NCBI RefSeq assembly: GCF_046054155.1
Contig: NZ_JBEQCT010000004.1
Coordinates: forward strand, 62,001-126,000
DNA: 64,000 nt
Reading direction: 5' to 3'
From: Celerinatantimonas yamalensis
GTDB taxonomy: Bacteria; Pseudomonadota; Gammaproteobacteria; Enterobacterales; Celerinatantimonadaceae
Positions within the stretch are counted from its first letter, which is position 1. Every line of letters begins with the position of its first letter. The notes below the pieces were generated by a model that saw nothing but the letters and a program-made list of their open reading frames with translations, had not been told where the DNA came from and did no database searches. This document shows, piece after piece, positions 1-7,856 of the stretch. Position numbers and translations under genes: made by a program.

Positions 1-307
1 TACGCAGTTCTACTTCAATACCAAAGCCTTCACCTAATGGGCCAATGCCAACAATACCGGTAATTTTAGATTCAGCTGGGATGCTTAATTTATCACGATG
101 TGCGACCAACTTCATAGCTCCCAAAAAGCATGCAGAATAGCCTGCAGCGAATAGCTGTTCAGGGTTACTCCCTGCTGCACCATTGCCACCGAGCGCTTTA
201 GGTGTTGTCAGTTTGACATCTATCACACCATCTGAAGAAACTGCATGACCATCACGGCCGCCTGTTACGGTTGCTTGCGCTTGATAGAGTGCTTTTTCAA
301 TAGACAT
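1..307 (-). CDS. ohr: Organic hydroperoxide resistance protein Ohr (partial, C-terminus outside window)
   Basis: Thiol peroxidase of the OsmC/Ohr fold that reduces organic hydroperoxides in the cytoplasm. I translated the minus strand from the ATG at 305-307: it reads MSIEKALYQAQATVTGG, then the hallmark stretch GNGAAGSNPEQLFAAGYSACF, whose cysteine is the peroxidatic Cys of the family. About 102 codons are present; the family is about 140 residues, so the second catalytic Cys lies beyond the left edge. A GAGGAAG ribosome site precedes the start. The usual repressor gene ohrR lies just upstream in the same direction but is broken, so this copy may be expressed constitutively (inference). Confidence 0.93.
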   Translation of the reverse strand, partial: MSIEKALYQAQATVTGGRDGHAVSSDGVIDVKLTTPKALGGNGAAGSNPEQLFAAGYSACFLGAMKLVAHRDKLSIPAESKITGIVGIGPLGEGFGIEVELR

Positions 308-355
308 AATAACTTCCTCGTAAAAGTGTATCAACTCGTCTTAGCTTGATAGCGG

Positions 356-713
356 TTAAAGCGATAGATTCGCTTTGTGTAAAATGCTGCGCCGTTCAAC
401 TAGCTGGTGGCGAAGCATCTCAATTTGAGTGTCGCTGCACTGGTCTGTGCAGGCGATTTTATCTGGAATATGAGCCGCTTGGTGACGCAGTGGTTCACCT
501 TCTGCTGTGAGCGTGACTTTATACCTGTCGTTCATCGTGTTGGCCAGCCATTATCTGCCATCCGTTTTAGTCGGGGTGTTAAGGTCGCAGGATCTAAAAA
601 CAATCGCTTTCCAAGCTGGGAGACGGTTTGCTCGTCTTACTCCCATAACACCAATATCACCAAGTACTGAGAATAGGTCAGTCCGAATGGCCTAAGGACA
701 CTACGATAGACTT
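356..713 (-). pseudogene. ohrR: Decayed ohrR (MarR-family organic peroxide sensor)
   Basis: Reading the minus strand gives two pieces of an OhrR-like MarR regulator in different frames. The first (about 713 down to 530) reads YRSVLRPFGLTYSQYLVIL, then VLWE, a TAA stop at 637-639, DEQTVSQLGKRLFLDPATLT and PRLKRMADNGW, which is the MarR DNA-recognition region. It hits a second stop at 532-534. The other frame continues with NDRYKVTLTAEGEPLRHQA and IPDKIACTDQC to a stop at 356-358, matching the wing and C-terminal helices. The first 30 or so residues, including the sensing Cys of the family, are absent, cut by the end of the upstream gene. One premature stop, one frameshift and a lost N-terminus make it a pseudogene. 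No equivalent plus-strand gene is convincing here. Confidence 0.82.
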
Positions 714-1234
714 TATTCTTTAATCTTCGTTAAAGTGAAGTGAGCATGATTGAGCGCCCCATTGATCAACTGTTGATGGATGACAATCGATTCGGCGAAA
801 TATTCGCTGCTGGCAGTTAGAAAGCCGTGGCAAACATGGGCAAAGGGCAGAGACGACTGATATTCTAAGATCATCTTATTGGGTTGCCACTGGAGTATAG
901 TAAAACGTGGCGGTGTGTGGTCGTGATATAACTCGGCTATTTCCAAGTGCAGGACAGTCCCTGGATGGCGGAACAATTCAAAACTGCTGTGCACACTATC
1001 CAGCAAGCGATCCCCATTTTCGACAATAAAATAAAACAGCGATTTGCCAAAAAGCCGTTGCAATGTGCAGCTATCAAGCTTGAGATGATGAGCGAGTTCG
1101 TCAAGTACCTGGATAGGGTCGGTGTAATGTCCCATTAATTGCTGCGCATCCCACTCCAGAATATTCACTTGACCACGATATTGGCGCAGTGATTGGTTCA
1201 ACATCGAAGCAAGTGGCTGCATCATTGTGACCAT
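713..1234 (-). CDS. H-NOX-like haem NO-binding domain protein
   Basis: 173-residue single-domain protein resembling the haem NO-binding (H-NOX/HNOB) family, which bind haem and sense NO or O2 and usually control a neighbouring kinase or cyclase. Seen: an N-terminal helical part (LDELAHHLKL, LFGKSLFYF), then VLHLEIAELY with the His (H96) that aligns with the proximal haem ligand, followed by the family's TPPRF and a C-terminal half ending with SSEYFAESIVI. The haem-propionate signature Y-x-S-x-R is present only as Y125-Q-S127-S-L129: the Arg is replaced by Leu. ATG at 1232-1234 follows an AGGAG site. No kinase or cyclase partner is adjacent; the neighbours are a broken ohrR and a drug exporter. 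Family call is fairly sure, haem binding is inferred. Confidence 0.7.
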   Translation of the reverse strand: MVTMMQPLASMLNQSLRQYRGQVNILEWDAQQLMGHYTDPIQVLDELAHHLKLDSCTLQRLFGKSLFYFIVENGDRLLDSVHSSFELFRHPGTVLHLEIAELYHDHTPPRFTILQWQPNKMILEYQSSLPFAHVCHGFLTASSEYFAESIVIHQQLINGALNHAHFTLTKIKE

Positions 1235-1355
1235 GGCAAAGCTCTCCTGACCTATAACCTTATAAATTATAGTGGAATTAATTTATTTGCGCTGCGAGAT
1301 GATCCTTTTATGCGATTAGCGCTGGCTTGCGCGCAGCGCCGATACTGTGGCACAG

Positions 1356-2534
1356 TTAACTGCGATGAGGATGTTGTTGCGGCTCTTTATCCCCGAGCAG
1401 TAATAAATTAGCTGTAACCGATAGGGCAAGCATCAATAATGCAACCGGCCACAGCGTACCATTGTTAAGCCATGTTGATAAGGCACTAAAAAAAGCGCCA
1501 CAAATAAAGTTTGATGCGCCCATCAGAGCTGAGGCAGAGCCGGTGTTGTGATGAAAGTAACTCATGTAAACGGCATTTGAGTTGGGCAGAATGCCACCGT
1601 GCATCCCAATCACTAAGACAATACACGGTACAACCGCATACAATGATGCGCCAAAATAGAGTGCAATACTAAGCATTGCAACGGCAAACAATTGCACCAC
1701 AGCGCTTTGACTGAGTAGCGTTTTAGGGTGAAAATGGTTCAGTCTGCGGCTGTTTACGCGGTTAGCGATCGTCAGCATGACAATATTGGCCGCAAATAAG
1801 ATGGCAAAGGTGTGATTACTCACGCCAAAATATTGCTGATAGATAAATGAGCCATTGGCGACAAAAATGATCAGAATACTGTAGATTAATGCCTGAGCGA
1901 TGAGATAACGATGTGCTCCCGGCACCTTAAGTACTTGTTGATATCGTTTGAAAGTCGACTCACTAGGGCGTTGCTGTGGCTTATCAAACGGGACAAAGCG
2001 CCATACCAGAATACTGACTATCGCCGGATAGATGACTAAAAAATAAAAGATGGTGTGCCAACTACCGATGGCGATAAACAGTGCGCCAAGGCTGGGTGCG
2101 ATGGCGGGAGCGGCCACCATAATTAAGCCAATCAGCGAAAATAATTTAGCGGCTTCAGTGCCACTGGCACGATCCCGAATCAATGCCGGAATACAGACAA
2201 ATGCAAAGCCGCCGCCGATAGCTTGGATAAATCGACTGATCTCAACGACAACCAAACTATTGGTTTGAGAGATAATGGCACTGGTGCCTAAAAATAGTAA
2301 TAGCCCTAACATAATCATGAACTTGCGGCCATAATGATCGGACATCGGGCCTCCCACCAATTGCCCGAAAGCAAGCCCCAATACAAAAATACTGACAGTC
2401 GTGGCGATTTGGGCGGTTGAAACCCCTAGATCATGCGCCATATAAGGGATCCCTGGTAGATAAGCATCCAGAGCAAATGGTCCACAAGCGACAATAAGCG
2501 CCATGAGGAAAGCAAAACGGTGGTGTTGTGGCAT
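1356..2534 (-). CDS. Bcr/CflA family multidrug efflux MFS transporter
   Basis: 392-residue inner-membrane transporter of the major facilitator superfamily, drug:H+ antiporter-1 group. The start reads MALIVACGPFALDAYLPGIP, typical of the Bcr/CflA family in TM1. The cytoplasmic loop 2-3 signature appears as GGPMSDHYGRK (G-x3-D-x2-G-R-K), and the TM4-5 region has SRFIQAIGGGFAFVCIPALI. About twelve hydrophobic segments can be counted and the length fits the family. ATG at 2532-2534 follows GGGAA. Transcribed alone; the fru operon terminator stands upstream. Substrates cannot be told from sequence. Confidence 0.9.
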   Translation of the reverse strand: MPQHHRFAFLMALIVACGPFALDAYLPGIPYMAHDLGVSTAQIATTVSIFVLGLAFGQLVGGPMSDHYGRKFMIMLGLLLFLGTSAIISQTNSLVVVEISRFIQAIGGGFAFVCIPALIRDRASGTEAAKLFSLIGLIMVAAPAIAPSLGALFIAIGSWHTIFYFLVIYPAIVSILVWRFVPFDKPQQRPSESTFKRYQQVLKVPGAHRYLIAQALIYSILIIFVANGSFIYQQYFGVSNHTFAILFAANIVMLTIANRVNSRRLNHFHPKTLLSQSAVVQLFAVAMLSIALYFGASLYAVVPCIVLVIGMHGGILPNSNAVYMSYFHHNTGSASALMGASNFICGAFFSALSTWLNNGTLWPVALLMLALSVTANLLLLGDKEPQQHPHRS

Positions 2535-2650
2535 AAATTCCCAGTGAACAGTAAAGTAGAGCGGCGGCGTTAGAACATGACAGAATATCGATAATTAAAC
2601 GGGAGTGCAAGATAGATGAAAATAGATACAAGCGAGGGTTCAAACATAAA

Positions 2651-2679
2651 AAAACCGAGCCATAAAAAGGCTCGGTTTT
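2651..2679 (-). terminator. Rho-independent terminator of the fruBKA operon
   Basis: Perfect 11-base-pair inverted repeat AAAACCGAGCC / GGCTCGGTTTT (2651-2661 and 2669-2679) with a 7-nt loop. On the minus strand it is followed by a run of T (complement of 2644-2650) and lies just after the fruA stop codon at 2697. Confidence 0.9.
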
Positions 2680-2696
2680 GTATTAATTCATTAAGA

Positions 2697-4460
2697 TTAG
2701 ATAATTGAAGCAGACGCTCCAGCGGGCACTTCACCCATTTCTGGGCGACGAATCACCGAATAAATGAACGCAGTTGCCAGTGCACCAATCACAATAGATG
2801 CTAAATACAACAGAACATGGTTAACTGCATTTGGAATTGCCAAGACGAAGATCCCGCCATGTGGTGCATGCAGTTGACAGTTAAAGAACATAGACAATGC
2901 ACCCGTGATTGCCCCACCAATCATGTTGGCTGGAATCACTCGCATTGGGTCACGAGCGGCAAATGGAATTGCCCCTTCAGAAATAAAGCATAGACCCAGC
3001 ACGAATGCCGCTTTACCAGCTTCAGTTTCAGCTTTGCTGAATTTACGGCGTGCAATGAAAGTTGCAATCCCCATCCCTAATGGTGGAACCATCCCAGCAG
3101 CCATAATCGCTGCCATTGGCATCGTTGCTGAGGCATCGCTACCAGCTTGAGAGGCTAGCAACCCTACACCAAAGGTATAAGCGGCTTTGTTGATTGGACC
3201 GCCTAAGTCAAAGCACATCATTAGACCAAGAATAATGCCCATTAGGATAGCGTTTGTAGACCCCATGGTTTGCAGGAAGTGAGTCATTCCCTCCATGATG
3301 GCGGCGACTGGCTTACCTAACACATAGATCATCACCAAACCGGTCACTGCACTGGCTAGCAGTGGGATAATCAGGATAGGTTTGAGTGCTTCAATACTTT
3401 GTGGCAGCTTAATGTTTCTGGCAAAGAACAGTGCAGAGTAACCCGCGAGGAAACCTGCGACAATCCCGCCGATGAAACCAGCGCCAATGGTACTGGCTAA
3501 CATCCCGCCAATCATCCCGGGTGCAAGCCCTGGGCGGTCAGCAATGGAGTAAGCGATGTAGCCGGCCAACACAGGGATCATCAGTTTAAAGGCGGTCCCG
3601 CCACCGATGAGCATGAGGTTAGCCGCTAGTGTACCTTTTTGCTCGAAAGCATGGATACCAAAGACGAATGACAAAGCGATCAGCAAACCACCAGCAACGA
3701 CCATTGGCAGCATGAACGACACACCGGTTAATAGGTGTTTATAAACCCCTTTTTTCTCGCCTGATGTACCTCCGCTGCCACCTGATTCATTCGCTTGACC
3801 TGCTTGTACAACGGCTTGCACAGGCGCATCGTTTAAAACTTGTTGGGTTTTCTTCAGCGCTGAACCAGTTGAGCAATGGTACACTTTTTTACCCGCAAAT
3901 GGGGCGCGATCGACTTCGATATCAGTCGCCAAAATGACCAAATCAGCAGCGGCAATTTCAGCCTCAGTCAGTTGATTTTTCGCGCCGACACTACCCCGCG
4001 TTTCAACTTTAATTTTCCAGCCACGACGCTGTGCACCTTGCTCTAACGCTTCCGCTGCCATAAAGGTATGGGCAACACCTGTTGGACAAGCTGTCACAGC
4101 AACCACATTTAACGCATCACTAGTAGCCACAGGTGCGACTTGAGTGGGCGCTTGATAAGTTTTCCCTTCAGCAGCTAAAATCGCATCAGGGTCGGCTAAA
4201 ATCGCATCAATCGTCGTTTCAACAACATTCAGTGTATTTAAACGGCTTAAATCAACACGATGTTGAGCAGGCACCGCTAAAATAACTTTATCACAGCTTC
4301 TTAGCTGCTCTGTTGTTAAAGGTTCAACGGGTGCAACATTTGAATGGCATTCGACTAATGCTTCAACACCTTGTTTTTTTGCCTTTTCTTCCAAGCGTTT
4401 AGCCGCCATAAAACTGGTGGCTACACCCGCTGGACAGGCAGTAATAATGGCAATCTTCAT
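2697..4460 (-). CDS. fruA: PTS fructose-specific EIIB'BC component
   Basis: Membrane permease of the fructose phosphotransferase system; imports fructose as fructose 1-phosphate using phosphate from FruB. 587 residues from the ATG at 4458-4460. Order of domains: IIB' (about 1-100), IIB (about 117-215), a Gly/Ser-rich linker, then IIC (about 235-580) with many hydrophobic spans. Phosphorylated Cys of IIB is in TACPTGVAHTFMAAEAL (C125). The N-terminal IIB' also keeps a Cys in TACPAGVATSFMAA (C9), whereas the E. coli IIB' lacks it. An upstream GTG at 4473-4475 overlaps the fruK stop and would add five residues; I prefer the ATG because it matches the conserved MKIAI start. Last gene of the fruBKA operon, followed by its terminator. 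Confidence 0.96.
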   Translation of the reverse strand: MKIAIITACPAGVATSFMAAKRLEEKAKKQGVEALVECHSNVAPVEPLTTEQLRSCDKVILAVPAQHRVDLSRLNTLNVVETTIDAILADPDAILAAEGKTYQAPTQVAPVATSDALNVVAVTACPTGVAHTFMAAEALEQGAQRRGWKIKVETRGSVGAKNQLTEAEIAAADLVILATDIEVDRAPFAGKKVYHCSTGSALKKTQQVLNDAPVQAVVQAGQANESGGSGGTSGEKKGVYKHLLTGVSFMLPMVVAGGLLIALSFVFGIHAFEQKGTLAANLMLIGGGTAFKLMIPVLAGYIAYSIADRPGLAPGMIGGMLASTIGAGFIGGIVAGFLAGYSALFFARNIKLPQSIEALKPILIIPLLASAVTGLVMIYVLGKPVAAIMEGMTHFLQTMGSTNAILMGIILGLMMCFDLGGPINKAAYTFGVGLLASQAGSDASATMPMAAIMAAGMVPPLGMGIATFIARRKFSKAETEAGKAAFVLGLCFISEGAIPFAARDPMRVIPANMIGGAITGALSMFFNCQLHAPHGGIFVLAIPNAVNHVLLYLASIVIGALATAFIYSVIRRPEMGEVPAGASASII

Positions 4461-4471
4461 CCTTTCAGTCC

Positions 4472-5410
4472 TCACGTATTGGGCAATTCACAAACTTGCA
4501 CCTGTTGAATCAGGGATTCGAGTTTACTTTGATCGCTAATGCCAACACTCACTTGAGTGACAGCTAGCGCTGATACAGCGGTTGCATAGGTGACACTTTT
4601 AGTCACATCCCAACCTTGGGTAAGCGCGTGAGCCATCGCCGCGACCATCGAGTCGCCTGCGCCAACAGTGCTTACAACATTCATTTTTGGAGGCTGAGCC
4701 TTCACAACTTGCTCGGCACTGACCCAAATGACACCTTTACTGCCGCGCGAGACCAACACATGAGTAATGCCTTTGGTGATGAGTTGGCGAGCTGCTGCAA
4801 CAATTGCCGATTCATCTGGCAAATCGTGGCCGACCCATTGTGCTAATTCATGATCATTGGGTTTGACTAGATAAGGCGATGCTTCCAAGCCATAGCTAAA
4901 TGCATCACCACTGCTGTCAAAGATCACCTTTGCGCCGTGCTGGTTGAGTAGTTCAATCCAGCGTTGATAAAGTGTTGGACTTACGCCCCGTGGCAAACTA
5001 CCTGCCAATACAAACCACTCGTGATCTTGGGCGAGCTCAACTAGTTTTTTTTCCATCCGTTGCACGGCTTGATGATCAATGGCCATCCCCGGAAAATTGA
5101 TGTCAGTGACGCGGCCATTGACCTCAGCTAACTTAACATTAGTTCGAGTTGTTCCCTCTTGACGCAAAAATTCATCCTTCGCGTCGATGGCACTAAACAG
5201 ATGTACAAATGGGTCTTGGTTTTCGCTACCTAACCAACCACTGACAGTTGATTTAGTGCCCATATCTGCAAGCACACGGGCAACATTAATGCCTTTACCA
5301 CCTGGGGTTAAATCAGCTTGATCAACCAAGTTGACGCTGTCGACGACTAGTTCATTGAGCTGGCCGGTCAGATCTAACGCCGGATTCAGGGTAATTGAGA
5401 CAATTCTCAT
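4472..5410 (-). CDS. fruK: 1-phosphofructokinase
   Basis: Cytoplasmic PfkB/ribokinase-family kinase making fructose 1,6-bisphosphate from fructose 1-phosphate. 312 residues, the usual length. PfkB signature 1 appears as GGKGINVARVLADMG near residues 38-52, and signature 2 as STVGAGDSMVAAMAHAL with the catalytic Asp of GAGD. Its ATG overlaps the fruB stop codon as ATGA (5407-5410), so translation is probably coupled. Substrate F1P is also the inducer removed from Cra, which ties this enzyme to control of the operon. Confidence 0.97.
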   Translation of the reverse strand: MRIVSITLNPALDLTGQLNELVVDSVNLVDQADLTPGGKGINVARVLADMGTKSTVSGWLGSENQDPFVHLFSAIDAKDEFLRQEGTTRTNVKLAEVNGRVTDINFPGMAIDHQAVQRMEKKLVELAQDHEWFVLAGSLPRGVSPTLYQRWIELLNQHGAKVIFDSSGDAFSYGLEASPYLVKPNDHELAQWVGHDLPDESAIVAAARQLITKGITHVLVSRGSKGVIWVSAEQVVKAQPPKMNVVSTVGAGDSMVAAMAHALTQGWDVTKSVTYATAVSALAVTQVSVGISDQSKLESLIQQVQVCELPNT

Positions 5411-6561
5411 ACCTCTTCCCCTAACCCCGCATCGATCGCTTCTTTGATATGATCGAGTGCTTGACGAGCGTTTTCACCCTCAGCTGTAAAACGCAATTCA
5501 TGGTTGTGGCGAGCACCTAAGCCAATCACTTTCATTAAGCTGCGACCATTGACCGGTCCAGTCCCTTCAGTGATGTTTTCAACGCTGATTTTAACGTCAT
5601 ATTCTTTAATCGCTTTCACCAGTACTGCACCTGGGCGAGCATGTAGGCCATGCGGGTTTTTCAGCTTAAAGATTTCTTGCAGAGTCCCTTCAGGCAGATC
5701 ACCGCTTTGCGTGCTGGCTGCGGGTTTGGTCGGTGCATCGCGAAGCTGTGCGAGAATGGCAGCGGCGTCAGTTGCCTGCGTCAGTTGGCTTAACTGATTC
5801 GTGGCAAGTAACTCGGTCAATTTTTCTAATACGGTTTTTGCTTGCCCATCTTTAGTGGCGATACTTATCAGTAGTGCAGCGGAATGGCCAGCGTGTTCAA
5901 AAGCGTTTTGTGCGCGTACTAGTGTCAGTCCGCTTGCTTGAACATCTTGATTCGAGGCATTGAGCCAAACGCCATCAGCCAAGTAAGTGACCGGAGCGCC
6001 CATCAGTGCGCCAATCCCATTATCACCAATGACGCCCGTTTGTTTGAGCTGACCGGCGGCGACGGCTTGCAACTGCGCCATGTTTGAGACAGGAAAATCG
6101 AGTACAATACTATCGATATCAAACTTAAATTCAGCTTGACCGCTTAACAAATCAACGATGGTTTGAGCATCTGTCACGTTTTGCAGACGTTGGTCGAGAT
6201 CATCCTGATCGAGAACGTGGGTCAGCTGACGTAAGATCGTCAAATGTTCATCTGATTGCGCCGCGATCCCAATGGCTAGATAAACTGTGTTGCCATCTCC
6301 CCAATCAACGCCTTGTGGGAATTGAACGAGCTGCAAGCCAGTTTTTTCAACTTGATCGCGGGTATCTGTTGTACCGTGTGGGATAGCGATACCATTACCT
6401 AAAAAAGTGCTAGATTGTTGTTCACGCGCTAACATGCCATCGGTGTAACCATCTTTGACAAAACCTGCTTGAACTAACTTGCTGGCAACCAAACGAATTG
6501 CGGCTGTTTTATCAGCAGCTGATTCACTTAACGTGATGTTATCAGTATGAATTTGCAGCAT
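5407..6561 (-). CDS. fruB: PTS fructose EIIA / HPr-like fusion (FPr, diphosphoryl transfer protein)
   Basis: Cytoplasmic phosphocarrier that relays phosphate from enzyme I to FruA. 384 residues with three parts: IIA domain (about 1-145) with the phosphorylated His in IAIPHGT (H62); a middle domain without known catalysis (about 150-275); and a C-terminal HPr domain (about 292-384) with KNPHGLHARPGAVL, active His H307, and the regulatory-Ser region GRSLMKVIGLG. First gene of the operon, read away from cra. The long upstream region contains two Cra operators. Confidence 0.96.
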   Translation of the reverse strand: MLQIHTDNITLSESAADKTAAIRLVASKLVQAGFVKDGYTDGMLAREQQSSTFLGNGIAIPHGTTDTRDQVEKTGLQLVQFPQGVDWGDGNTVYLAIGIAAQSDEHLTILRQLTHVLDQDDLDQRLQNVTDAQTIVDLLSGQAEFKFDIDSIVLDFPVSNMAQLQAVAAGQLKQTGVIGDNGIGALMGAPVTYLADGVWLNASNQDVQASGLTLVRAQNAFEHAGHSAALLISIATKDGQAKTVLEKLTELLATNQLSQLTQATDAAAILAQLRDAPTKPAASTQSGDLPEGTLQEIFKLKNPHGLHARPGAVLVKAIKEYDVKISVENITEGTGPVNGRSLMKVIGLGARHNHELRFTAEGENARQALDHIKEAIDAGLGEEV

Positions 6562-6611
6562 ACTCGATTCCTTTGCTTGTTTTGGCTAACTAGTATTAGC
6601 TATTTAGCTTA

Positions 6612-6627
6612 GCTAAAACGATTCAGC
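6612..6627. promoter_or_regulatory. Cra (FruR) operator, fruB-proximal
   Basis: GCTAAAACGATTCAGC is one mismatch away from the symmetric Cra site GCTGAAACGATTCAGC. It lies 51 bp upstream of the fruB start, where Cra represses the fru operon in enterobacteria and Vibrio. The match is seen directly; the role is inferred from family knowledge and context. Confidence 0.8.
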
Positions 6628-6740
6628 GTAATATTAAAAAAAGAGATTTTTGTGACCTAACTTATATTTTTTTTAAAATTAACCGTTATTCGGCAATTTT
6701 ATGACTCCTGACCGTTTGGAGTCATTGGGATGTGCGCTAT

Positions 6741-6756
6741 GCTGAATCGTGTCAGC
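6741..6756. promoter_or_regulatory. Cra (FruR) operator, cra-proximal
   Basis: GCTGAATCGTGTCAGC has the two Cra half-sites GCTGA and TCAGC with the central ATCG. It lies 65 bp upstream of the cra start and 114 bp from the first operator, in the divergent fruB-cra intergenic region, and could serve autoregulation or cooperative repression. Confidence 0.72.
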
Positions 6757-6821
6757 AAAAGATTCAATAGCAAATTAAATTTTTTTTTCTAGTTGTGAGC
6801 GAGATCAAACAGAGGTACGCC

Positions 6822-7856
6822 ATGAAACTTGAAGAGATCGCCCGCCTTGCAGGTGTCTCACGCACCACGGCGAGTGCGGTTGTCAATGGGAAAGCGCAGC
6901 AATACCGGCTGAGTGCCAAAACAGTTGCACGGGTGATGGCTGTGGTCGAACAGCATAAGTATCAACCGAATCAAACTGCTGCCCATTTGCGATCAGGAGC
7001 AAGCCGATCATTGGGGTTTATCGTGCCTGATTTGGAAAATGCCAGTTATGCTAAATTAGCCAAGCATTTAGAACAAGGTGCGCGCGAGCGAGGCTATCAA
7101 TTGATCATCAGTTGTAGCGATGATCTGCCAGAAGTGGAAATTCAATTAGCGCAGAGCCTTATTTCGCGGGGGGTTGATGCCTTATTGGTTGCCAGTAGTT
7201 TGCCACCGAACAATGAGTTTTATCCTAAATTATTACGCGCTGGCAAACCGATTATTGCCATTGACCGTTTGCTCGACCCTGCACTATTTGCCAATGTGAC
7301 CAGCGAAAATTTCGAAGGCGCAGCTTCGCTCACCCGGGCCAGTATTGAGCCGAATATGCAGCGTGTGGCGATGATTGGTGCATTGCCGCAATTGTTAGTT
7401 TCAAGTGAGCGTGAAGCTGGGATTTATCACACGCTGGAGCAACATTTGCCGCAGGCGGATTATCAATGTTTTTATGGGCACCATTTCAGCCAGGAGCAAG
7501 GTGCGGTGTTAATGAATAAAGCACTCAATTGGCAACCGGATCTGATTATTACTACCGCTTATGTGCTGCTCGAAGGTGGGTTGGAGCAATTGGTGCGCCG
7601 TCCTGAATGGCTGCAAAAAATACGCTTAGCGACCTTTGGTGATAACCGCTTGTTGGATTTTTTGCCTCATCCAATTAACGGCTTGGCTCAGCAGATGCCC
7701 GTATTGGCAGAGCGGGCCACGAATATAGCGCTTAGAGCGATTAATGGTGATTACCCGGTGGGCGTTGAGGTCGTTCCTCGACGCTTAATTGTGCGTAGTC
7801 CTAACGCGTTGCAGCGCCCAAGTAAGGCATTTCCTTCGGAGGCGCTATGGCGCTAA
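6822..7856 (+). CDS. cra: Catabolite repressor/activator Cra (FruR), LacI family
   Basis: Transcription factor that responds to fructose 1-phosphate and controls carbon flux. 344 residues from the ATG at 6822 (GAGG site upstream); this start matches the E. coli MKLDEIARLAGVSRTT. The LacI helix-turn-helix occupies residues 1-25, then the hinge region, then a periplasmic-binding-like sensor domain with GFIVPDLENASYAKLAKHLE and ATFGDNRLLDFL, both typical of Cra. Divergent from fruBKA. The 3' end overlaps the next gene by 10 bp. Confidence 0.96.
   Translation: MKLEEIARLAGVSRTTASAVVNGKAQQYRLSAKTVARVMAVVEQHKYQPNQTAAHLRSGASRSLGFIVPDLENASYAKLAKHLEQGARERGYQLIISCSDDLPEVEIQLAQSLISRGVDALLVASSLPPNNEFYPKLLRAGKPIIAIDRLLDPALFANVTSENFEGAASLTRASIEPNMQRVAMIGALPQLLVSSEREAGIYHTLEQHLPQADYQCFYGHHFSQEQGAVLMNKALNWQPDLIITTAYVLLEGGLEQLVRRPEWLQKIRLATFGDNRLLDFLPHPINGLAQQMPVLAERATNIALRAINGDYPVGVEVVPRRLIVRSPNALQRPSKAFPSEALWR

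Noticed and set aside
407..670. Plus-strand ORF of 87 codons near the left end
   Set aside because: It lies antisense to the decayed ohrR, whose two frames align to a known family; the plus-strand product resembles nothing.
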